NCBI GenBank assembly: GCA_021783855.1
Contig: JAJXTL010000171.1
Span: 1 to 5,694 of the forward strand
Length of the DNA stretch: 5,694 nt
Source: Pseudomonadota bacterium
GTDB taxonomy: Bacteria; Pseudomonadota; Gammaproteobacteria; Burkholderiales; Gallionellaceae
Direction of reading: 5' to 3'
Shown: one piece after another, positions 1 through 5,190 of the stretch
How positions within the stretch are numbered: position 1 is the first letter of the stretch
How the letters are laid out: every line of letters begins with the position of its first letter
Position numbers and translations under genes: made by a program
The notes under the pieces: model-generated
The model's input: the letters and a program-made list of their open reading frames with translations, nothing else
Told to the model about the DNA's origin: nothing
Database searches by the model: none

Positions 1-786
1 CGGATAATCCAGTATCCTGACATCCAATACCGTCGTCAGCCCGCCCAACCCCTGCGCACCGATGCCCAGCGCATTGATCTTGTCATACAACTTGATGCGC
101 AGCGATTCGATGCGATTGGCCGCCCCGCGCGCCTTCAATTCGTGCATATCCATGGGCTGCATCAGGGCCTCCTTGGCCAACAGCACGGCCTTTTCCGCCG
201 TCCCGCCTATGCCTATGCCCAGCATGCCCGGCGGACACCAGCCAGCACCCATGCCCTCCACGCTTTGAAGCACCCACTCGACGATATCATCCCCCGGATT
301 CAGCATTTTCATCACAGCCTTGTTTTCCGACCCCCCGCCCTTGGCTGCGATGCGCACCTCGACCTTGTCACCCTGAACCAGTTCGACATGCACCACGGCA
401 GGCGTGTTATCGCGCGTGTTCTTGCGCTCCCCTGCAGGGTCCGCGACGATGGAAGCGCGCAACACGTTGCCCGGATCAAGATAGGCGAGACGCACGCCCG
501 CATTGACCATTTCGGCGACATCCAGCCTTGCACCCCAGCGCACCTGCATGCCCACCCTGACGAATGCCACCACGATGCCCGTATCCTGACAGATCGGGCG
601 ATGGCCCATCGCGCACATGCGGGAATTGGTGAGTATCTGCGCCATCGCATCCTTCGCGGCAGGCGACTGCTCGATCAGATACGCATCCCCCAGCGCCCGG
701 ATGAAATCGGCCGGGTGATAATACGAAATGAACTGCAATGCATCTTTGATGCTGTCTATGAAATCCTGCTGACGAATAATAGTCAT
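1..786 (-). CDS. fumA: Class I fumarate hydratase (iron-sulfur), N-terminal part; runs off the left edge
   Basis: Reading the minus strand from an ATG at 786-784 gives an open frame of 262 codons with no stop before the window edge. The product begins MTIIRQQDFIDSIKDALQ and matches the N-terminal domain of the single-chain class I fumarases (about 500 residues) common in betaproteobacteria. These enzymes reversibly hydrate fumarate to malate in the TCA cycle, in the cytoplasm. Seen directly: PICQDTG with Cys66, KGGGSENK at about 149-156, GWCPPGM with Cys184, GIGIGGTAEK at 190-199 and GIGAQGLGGL at 241-250. Cys66 and Cys184 are about 118 residues apart, matching two of the three [4Fe-4S] ligands of E. 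coli FumA; the third should lie just beyond the edge. An AGGA five bases before the ATG is a plausible ribosome binding site. The related tartrate dehydratase is a weaker alternative, because the N-terminus and length of alignment favour fumarase. The gene is divergent from the DUF4149 gene. Confidence 0.93.
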   Translation of the reverse strand, partial: MTIIRQQDFIDSIKDALQFISYYHPADFIRALGDAYLIEQSPAAKDAMAQILTNSRMCAMGHRPICQDTGIVVAFVRVGMQVRWGARLDVAEMVNAGVRLAYLDPGNVLRASIVADPAGERKNTRDNTPAVVHVELVQGDKVEVRIAAKGGGSENKAVMKMLNPGDDIVEWVLQSVEGMGAGWCPPGMLGIGIGGTAEKAVLLAKEALMQPMDMHELKARGAANRIESLRIKLYDKINALGIGAQGLGGLTTVLDVRILDYP

Positions 787-933
787 GACTATCCTGTTGG
801 GCTGGAGGGAAAGTCAGCACAGAAATCTTTGGCCCATTATCTTCCCCGTGCCTCATGCTACCAGCAGACGTGCAATAAAGCGATACTTGCGCTACGCTAT
901 CGGCAGGCCGTTTGCCTTAGCCACCATTACAAC

Positions 934-1389
934 ATGAAAAATATCAGCCATCATCTCGCCTCGCTTGCGATCACTGCCTGGGTTGGCAGCCTGTGGGCCA
1001 TCAGCTATCTGGCAGCGCCGGTGCTTTTCTACAGACAGCCTGACAGGGAACTGGCGGGCAGGCTGGCAGGGCACATGTTCTCGGCCACACACGATATCGG
1101 CCTGATTTGCGGCGCATATCTGCTCGCATATCTTTTCTGGCGGCATAAGCGGGCAGCGGCGCGGCAGCCACTGTTCCGGACATCAGGCCTGATGCTTTTG
1201 ATCACCTTGATCATGCTGCTCTATTTTGAGCCTGCGATGAACGGATTGAAGGCGCAAGCCCTGCCGCTGGATGTGATGCATAGCGCCTATGCCGCAAGAT
1301 TCAAGATGCTGCATGGCATTTCACAAATGCTAGCGCTCATCGAAAGTCTTCTGGGCGCCTATCTCGTGATCAAGAGTCGACCCGCCTAG
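934..1389 (+). CDS. DUF4149-type four-helix inner membrane protein
   Basis: This gene encodes a 151-residue hydrophobic protein starting MKNISHHLASLAITAWVGS. Four membrane segments are visible at about 8-33, 49-69, 84-102 and 127-147, separated by short charged loops. An N-terminal GSLWAISYLAAPVLF stretch (18-32) and a late FKMLHGISQML (123-133) match the pattern of the DUF4149 family, a small inner membrane family of unknown function found widely in proteobacteria. The open frame extends upstream to 142, but that part lies antisense to the fumarase gene and is a shadow. The ATG at 934 places the first membrane helix where family members have it. No good Shine-Dalgarno precedes it, so the exact start is less certain than the gene itself. 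It is divergent from the fumarase gene, 147 bases away, and no function can be inferred from that. Family assignment is from recalled patterns, not a search. Confidence 0.82.
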   Translation: MKNISHHLASLAITAWVGSLWAISYLAAPVLFYRQPDRELAGRLAGHMFSATHDIGLICGAYLLAYLFWRHKRAAARQPLFRTSGLMLLITLIMLLYFEPAMNGLKAQALPLDVMHSAYAARFKMLHGISQMLALIESLLGAYLVIKSRPA

Positions 1390-1409
1390 CATATTCCGGG
1401 AAAATTTGT

Positions 1410-1423
1410 TTGATTTCTATCAA
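1410..1423. promoter_or_regulatory. FNR/ANR-type operator (perfect palindrome)
   Basis: TTGATTTCTATCAA is a perfect inverted repeat with five-base arms and a four-base spacer. It is identical in every specified position to the FNR/ANR consensus TTGAT-N4-ATCAA, the site of oxygen-sensing CRP/FNR-family activators. It begins 20 bases after the stop codon of the DUF4149 gene and its centre (1416.5) is 80 bases before the start of the small gene at 1497, so it most likely controls that gene. It lies upstream of the -35 region of the candidate promoter, as expected for an activator site. Binding itself is inferred. Confidence 0.7.
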
Positions 1424-1431
1424 CTCTCCTC

Positions 1432-1459
1432 TTGCATTAACAATATTACCGTATATACT
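1432..1459 (+). promoter_or_regulatory. Candidate sigma70-type promoter for the 53-residue protein
   Basis: TTGCAT (1432-1437, three of six consensus bases) is followed after 16 bases by TATACT (1454-1459, five of six). Transcription would start near 1466, giving a 5' leader of about 30 bases. The weak -35 element is typical of activator-dependent promoters and fits the FNR-type box just upstream. A second possible -10, TATTAC at 1444-1449, would put the start near 1456 and the FNR box near -40, the classic activating position. The sequence does not decide between the two. Confidence 0.5.
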
Positions 1460-1484
1460 GCATTCAGTCGCACAAGTTTCAAGT

Positions 1485-1489
1485 GGAGG
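1485..1489 (+). promoter_or_regulatory. Strong Shine-Dalgarno of the 53-residue gene
   Basis: GGAGG lies seven bases before the ATG at 1497, an ideal core and spacing. It is the best ribosome binding site in the window and is the main reason to accept this short frame as a real gene and to fix its start. Confidence 0.8.
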
Positions 1490-1496
1490 ATAAGCG

Positions 1497-1658
1497 ATGG
1501 AACAGTCATTTTCACACGGCCTGCTCTATTCGGTCGCACCAGAAAATCTTTCCGAACTTCATCTGCAGGATGAAGAAGCTGCGGACGATTTCGAATGGGA
1601 AAAGCAGGATTCCTTGATCAGCAAGCTGATCGGGGCGATGCTCGCCCGCTTCAGATAA
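1497..1658 (+). CDS. Unrecognised acidic 53-residue small protein
   Basis: The frame encodes 53 residues starting MEQSFSHGLLYSVAPENL and ending LIGAMLARFR before a TAA stop. I do not recognise the family. Three zones are visible: a mildly hydrophobic N-terminus (1-18), a very acidic middle (about 20-38, nine Asp/Glu against one Lys), and a C-terminal segment (about 39-53, SLISKLIGAMLARFR) that would form a short amphipathic helix with basic residues at its end. In total there are 11 acidic and 4 Lys/Arg residues. There is no signal peptide, cysteine or clear membrane helix, so a soluble or peripherally membrane-associated protein is likely. Support for it being real: the ideal GGAGG, a candidate promoter, a perfect FNR-type box upstream and its placement in a gap between two genes. 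It lies 125 bases upstream of the kinase gene on the same strand. A link to oxygen response or to the kinase is inference only. Confidence 0.7.
   Translation: MEQSFSHGLLYSVAPENLSELHLQDEEAADDFEWEKQDSLISKLIGAMLARFR
1612..1635 (+). repeat. Inverted repeat / RNA hairpin at the 3' end of the small gene
   Basis: GATCAGC (1616-1622) and GCTGATC (1625-1631) are perfect reverse complements separated by only AA. In RNA the stem extends outward through two U-G and two C-G pairs to 1612 and 1635, about 11 pairs in all, although the tightest loop pair would probably open. No T-run follows, so this is not an intrinsic terminator. It sits inside codons for the C-terminal helix, so it may be coincidence of codon choice or an mRNA-stabilising structure. 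Confidence 0.4.
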
Positions 1659-1723
1659 ACTGATGCCCCCTGCATTACCCCAACATCCAGCCTCTAGCAG
1701 CTCCTCACCTCAGCCAGCGGAAA

Positions 1724-1732
1724 TGGTAAAAT
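1724..1732 (+). promoter_or_regulatory. Candidate extended -10 promoter for the kinase operon
   Basis: TGGTAAAAT fits the extended -10 pattern TGN-TATAAT with a single mismatch. No recognisable -35 lies 16-18 bases upstream, which extended -10 promoters can tolerate. Transcription would start near 1739, about 45 bases before the kinase ATG, so the transcript would begin almost at the small hairpin at 1742-1758. The alternative is that the operon is read through from the small gene's promoter. Confidence 0.35.
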
Positions 1733-1741
1733 TGCGATTAT

Positions 1742-1763
1742 CGGCAAATTGATTGCCGTTTTT
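1742..1763 (+). terminator. Small hairpin plus T-run between the small gene and the kinase gene
   Basis: CGGCAA (1742-1747) and TTGCCG (1753-1758) form a perfect six-pair stem with a five-base loop, followed at once by five T (1759-1763). This is the layout of an intrinsic terminator, but the stem is short and the T-run minimal. It could partly end transcription coming from the small gene. If the extended -10 promoter just upstream is used, the same hairpin instead forms the 5' end of the kinase mRNA. Confidence 0.4.
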
Positions 1764-1783
1764 GCTGGCATGCCCACCCCGAG

Positions 1784-3244
1784 ATGAGCGACACGGTTAC
1801 CCTCAGAAAAAAATTGTCAGAATGGCACCCCAAGTCCTTTTCGGGGCTTATTCTGGCGGGTTTTCTGCTCGCCTCACTGCCGTTGATGCTTTCGCTCATA
1901 TACAGCGCAGCCTCGATCAACCAACTCGCAAAGCAGAACCGCCAGGTGGTATACAAGGCCGAACGCATCGCGCATTTCAGCCGACTGCTGATCGACTACG
2001 CGACGACGATGGAACACAGCGTGAAATTGTCGTCCATTCTGGCTGACGATTCCTTGCTGAAAAATTATTACCAGAACCGCGAACAGTTCAGGGAAACCCT
2101 GGCAAGCCTCAGCACCCTTCCGCTCACACCCAAACAGGGAGAGCTTTTGCAAACGATAGATGCAGCCGATTCGGCCATTTTCAAAAATGTCTCAACCCAT
2201 CCTCATCAAAGCGAATGGCATGTCGATTTTTCGCCGCTGATGGACTCGACGCAAAGCTTTCTCAATCACGGGGATGCCCCGATTGAACGCGAAGTGGGCG
2301 CAATGCAGGAAATGGCTGATCAGGCAAACAGGATCATCGTCTGGCTGCTGATCGCACTGATACCATTTGTGACCCTGCTTGCCTTCGGGTTCTCCATATT
2401 GATCGCAAGACCCATACGGCAAATCGACGAGGTGATCCGCGCCATGGGAAATGGGAATTTATCGAATGCCGTGCGGATAGAAGGGCCGCAGGATTTGCAG
2501 CAGCTGGGGGACAGGCTTGACTGGATGCGCCTGCGCCTTCTGGAAATCGAGGAACAGAAATCCACTTTCCTGCAGCATGTGTCTCATGAACTCAAGACCC
2601 CGCTCACCTCAATCCGGGAAGGCGCCAATCTGCTCTCGGAGGGCATTGCCGGCACGCTTACCGCAAATCAGGCAGAAATCGTCAGGATACTTGCCACCAA
2701 CAGCATACAATTGCAAAAACGCATCGAAGACCTGTTAAACTTCAGTGCGCTTCAATCCGAAAAAGTAGTGCTCCTCAAACAAAAAGTAGCGCTCAAGCCT
2801 TTGCTCGAACTCGTGGTGCATGACCAATATCTGGCCATGACCAATAAAATGCTGCGGATCGAACTGCTTTGCCCTGACATATCGATGACTTGCGACGAAC
2901 AAAAATTCAGAACCATTGTGGACAACCTCTTATCCAATGCGATCAAATATTCCCCGCCCGGAGGACTGGTCAAAATCAGGGCAACGGAGAGGGATCGCAC
3001 CTTGAGGCTGGATGTGATCGATTTCGGTCCGGGCATAGACAACATGGACAAGGAAAAAATTTTTGAGGCTTTCTATCAAGGCCGCCGTGCACCCCAGTCG
3101 CACATCAGAGGAACGGGGCTGGGCCTGTCCATCGCTCGCGAATACACGTTAGCACATGGAGGCGCGATCGAACTGGCAGAACATGAAGAAGGCACATGCT
3201 TTCGGATAACCTTCCCATTGAATCCGATCGCTGCTGCAGGATGA
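1784..3244 (+). CDS. glrK: GlrK/QseE-like membrane sensor histidine kinase
   Basis: This 486-residue protein is a classic two-helix sensor kinase. The first membrane helix spans about 20-41, a periplasmic sensing domain about 42-183, and the second helix about 184-207. A HAMP-like linker follows (ARPIRQIDEVIRAMGNGNLS and on), then the dimerisation and ATPase domains. Key residues seen: phosphoacceptor His268 in HVSHELKTPLTSIREGANLL, the N-box around DNLLSNAIKYS (Asn381 and Asn385), the G1 box DFGPG (413-417) and the G2 box GTGLGLS (443-449). The wording of the H-box (HELKTPL-S-REG--LL) and the order of partner genes match E. coli GlrK (QseE), which autophosphorylates and passes phosphate to GlrR. 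The ATG at 1784 lacks a good Shine-Dalgarno, but it is the first reasonable in-frame start and leaves a short cytoplasmic tail before the first helix. The stop codon overlaps the next gene by four bases (ATGA), implying translational coupling. The sensed signal cannot be read from the sequence. Confidence 0.92.
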   Translation: MSDTVTLRKKLSEWHPKSFSGLILAGFLLASLPLMLSLIYSAASINQLAKQNRQVVYKAERIAHFSRLLIDYATTMEHSVKLSSILADDSLLKNYYQNREQFRETLASLSTLPLTPKQGELLQTIDAADSAIFKNVSTHPHQSEWHVDFSPLMDSTQSFLNHGDAPIEREVGAMQEMADQANRIIVWLLIALIPFVTLLAFGFSILIARPIRQIDEVIRAMGNGNLSNAVRIEGPQDLQQLGDRLDWMRLRLLEIEEQKSTFLQHVSHELKTPLTSIREGANLLSEGIAGTLTANQAEIVRILATNSIQLQKRIEDLLNFSALQSEKVVLLKQKVALKPLLELVVHDQYLAMTNKMLRIELLCPDISMTCDEQKFRTIVDNLLSNAIKYSPPGGLVKIRATERDRTLRLDVIDFGPGIDNMDKEKIFEAFYQGRRAPQSHIRGTGLGLSIAREYTLAHGGAIELAEHEEGTCFRITFPLNPIAAAG

Positions 3245-3792
3245 ATAACCCGATGATCATTAAACGGCATCCGCTCATATTGGCGCTCCTGCTTGGCGCA
3301 TGTTCAGCCGCACCAACATCACAGCCTGCCCCGCAGCCCGTTCACACCGCGACCATGGTTTCCTGCCCGCCCGCCAAGGAAGATTCCAAACTCGGTGAAA
3401 TCATACGTTACTATTCCCACATCAGCGCGCTTGCCTCTCCCGACATTGTCAACGAATACAATGCCGTCAGCGTGAACTATGCAAAGCACCCAAACAATGC
3501 CGAACGCATCAAACTAGCCATGCTGCTTTCCTTGCCAAACACCGCTTTTCACAACACGGCGGCCGCACGCGATCTGCTTGCAACCTGGCCAGATCAGGAT
3601 GCGGCATCCGATCTGCACGACCTGGCCCGGTTTTTTGGCGCACTGCTTGCCCAACAGCAACAGGCGGATGAAACCGCGAATGATCTTGGCAAAGCCCTCG
3701 CAAGCGAAAAGATGCATTCCAAATCGCTGCAGGGCAAGATAGACGCGATCAAGGCCTTCGAAATCAATCAGCCGCACAGGGATCAACCATGA
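3241..3792 (+). CDS. qseG: QseG-like outer membrane lipoprotein
   Basis: The product is 183 residues with a lipoprotein signal: basic residues KRH, a hydrophobic run, then the lipobox LGAC with the lipidated Cys21 and Ser at +2, which favours outer membrane sorting. A Pro/Thr/Ser/Gln-rich linker (about 22-37) precedes a largely helical domain with a repeat-like stretch (ERIKLAMLLSLPNTAFH and on). A Gln-rich, coiled-coil-prone C-terminus includes LQGKIDAIKAFE, resembling the end of QseG-family proteins. In enterobacteria QseG lies between the glrK and glrR genes and works with the kinase; the same order here supports the name, while the sequence resemblance alone is modest. The ATG at 3241 overlaps the kinase stop as ATGA. 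An upstream in-frame ATG at 3196 would overlap the kinase by 49 bases and put charged residues before the signal peptide, so I reject it. An ATG at 3253 is also possible. Confidence 0.82.
   Translation: MNNPMIIKRHPLILALLLGACSAAPTSQPAPQPVHTATMVSCPPAKEDSKLGEIIRYYSHISALASPDIVNEYNAVSVNYAKHPNNAERIKLAMLLSLPNTAFHNTAAARDLLATWPDQDAASDLHDLARFFGALLAQQQQADETANDLGKALASEKMHSKSLQGKIDAIKAFEINQPHRDQP
3778..3781 (+). promoter_or_regulatory. Ribosome binding site of the response regulator gene
   Basis: AGGG lies seven bases before the ATG at 3789, inside the end of the lipoprotein gene. It supports this start together with the ATGA overlap (3789-3792) that couples the two genes. Confidence 0.6.
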
Positions 3793-5141
3793 GTACTGCA
3801 CGCCTTCCCGCAAAAATCCTGATCGTGGACGACGATGCAGACTTGCTGCAATTGCTGTCGATGCGGCTTGCCTCCGCAGGATACGAGGTCGAATCGGCTG
3901 ACAGTGCAGAGACTGCCATCAGGTCCCTGGAAATGGCAAGACCCCAGCTCGTGATCACCGACATGCGCATGCAGGGCATGGATGGCATGGCGTTGTTTGA
4001 GCACATACACAAAAGCATGCCCGCGCTCCCCGTCATCATGCTGACAGCACATGGCACCATTCCGGATGCCGTTGCCGCAACACAGCGCGGCCTGTTCGGT
4101 TACTTGACCAAACCATTCGACAGCACAGTGCTGCTGGAACATGTCTCAAGAGCGCTGCAATTTTCATCCTCGGCAGCGCAACAATCAGAGGCTGATCTCT
4201 GGCGCGCAAACATCGTCACCCAGAGCAGCGCCATGGAAGATGTTTTGATGAAAGCCAAACTGGTGGCGAATGGCGATGCAAGCGTGCTGATCAGAGGCGC
4301 CAGCGGAACCGGCAAAGAACTGCTTGCGCACGCCATACACCATGCGAGCCCGCGCGCTGAACGCCAGTTTGTAGCCATCAACTGTGCCGCCATACCCGAA
4401 CAACTGCTCGAATCCGAACTCTTCGGACATACCAAGGGCGCTTTCACCGGTGCGGTCCGCGATCACAAGGGATTATTCCAGTCCGCAAATGGCGGCACGG
4501 TCTTTCTGGATGAAATCGGCGACATGCCACTGCCATTGCAGGCCAAATTACTGCGCGTACTCCAGGAAAAACAGGTGACCCCCGTCGGAGCCACGCAAGC
4601 AGTTCCGCTGGACGTGCGCATCATTTCCGCGACCCATCGCGATCTGAAAGCGGAAATCGCTACGGGTAACTTCCGCGAAGACATCTATTACCGCCTCAAT
4701 GTCGTGGAGCTGGTCATACCTCCTTTGTCACAGCGCCGCGAAGACATTCCGCTGCTCGCCATGCATTTTTTGTCGACGCTCTCCAAAAAATACAACCGGA
4801 ATATCAACGGATTTTCCCAGGAGGCGATGGAAGCCCTTGTCAAAGCACCGTGGCCGGGAAATATCAGACAGCTTCTGAATGTCATCGAACAAAGCGTGGC
4901 CCTCTGCAGCACACCGCTGATCTCGTCCGTGCTGGTCCAGCAGACCATTCATCACGAAGAAGAAATGCTGCTTTCGCTTGAGGAAGGCAAGAAGCGTTTT
5001 GAACGGGAGTATTTAATCCGCATCCTCAAGATTACGGAAGGCAACGTCACGCAGGCGGCCAGGTTATCCAAGAGGAATCGCACCGAATTTTACAAGCTGC
5101 TCCAGAAACACCAGCTCGACCCCGCGTCGATCAGACCATGA
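3789..5141 (+). CDS. glrR: GlrR/QseF-like sigma54-dependent response regulator
   Basis: The 450-residue protein has three domains in NtrC order. The receiver domain (about 8-125) shows the acidic pocket at Asp14-Asp16, phosphoacceptor Asp58 in ITDMRM, Thr86 and Lys108. The AAA+ domain (about 143-370) carries the Walker A GASGTGKE (170-177), the sigma54-contact loop GAFTGA (217-222), the Walker B FLDEIGD (Asp241, Glu242), arginines 296 and 302 in FREDIYYRL, and WPGNIRQLLN (355-364). A C-terminal helix-turn-helix (about 419-438) reads EGNVTQAARLSKRNRTEFYK. The WPGN-RQL-NVIEQ stretch and the NRTEFYKLL recognition helix closely resemble E. coli GlrR, so this is very likely an orthologue rather than a generic NtrC-type regulator. 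When phosphorylated by the kinase it should form a ring that drives open-complex formation at sigma54 promoters. All catalytic residues are intact. No sigma54 promoter was found in this window, so its targets lie elsewhere. Confidence 0.94.
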   Translation: MSTARLPAKILIVDDDADLLQLLSMRLASAGYEVESADSAETAIRSLEMARPQLVITDMRMQGMDGMALFEHIHKSMPALPVIMLTAHGTIPDAVAATQRGLFGYLTKPFDSTVLLEHVSRALQFSSSAAQQSEADLWRANIVTQSSAMEDVLMKAKLVANGDASVLIRGASGTGKELLAHAIHHASPRAERQFVAINCAAIPEQLLESELFGHTKGAFTGAVRDHKGLFQSANGGTVFLDEIGDMPLPLQAKLLRVLQEKQVTPVGATQAVPLDVRIISATHRDLKAEIATGNFREDIYYRLNVVELVIPPLSQRREDIPLLAMHFLSTLSKKYNRNINGFSQEAMEALVKAPWPGNIRQLLNVIEQSVALCSTPLISSVLVQQTIHHEEEMLLSLEEGKKRFEREYLIRILKITEGNVTQAARLSKRNRTEFYKLLQKHQLDPASIRP

Positions 5142-5190
5142 CGATTTGAGGCTGCTTGCGCTCATGGCTTGCTTCGGTGCTGCCCGGCAA

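Noticed and set aside
142..933. Long plus-strand open frame continuing upstream of the DUF4149 start
   Set aside because: It is antisense to a clearly recognisable fumarase, its translation is rich in His/Arg/Ala as shadow frames are, and family alignment puts the start at 934.
1732..1747. TTGC-N8-GCAA dyad in the kinase leader as a regulator-binding site
   Set aside because: The arms are only four bases and the interior is not symmetric; it is no better than chance in this AT-richer spacer.
1821..1840. TGGCAC inside the kinase gene as a sigma54 -24 element
   Set aside because: No TTGC follows at the required spacing and it lies in coding sequence; the same holds for the TGGCAC near 4053.
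3196..3240. Earlier in-frame ATG for the lipoprotein
   Set aside because: It would overlap the kinase by 49 bases and place charged and cysteine residues before an otherwise well-formed lipoprotein signal; the ATGA overlap start at 3241 is better.
5142..5190. Bidirectional terminator between the regulator and the opgG-family gene
   Set aside because: Only short TGCC/GGCA pairings are present, with no T-run on either strand.
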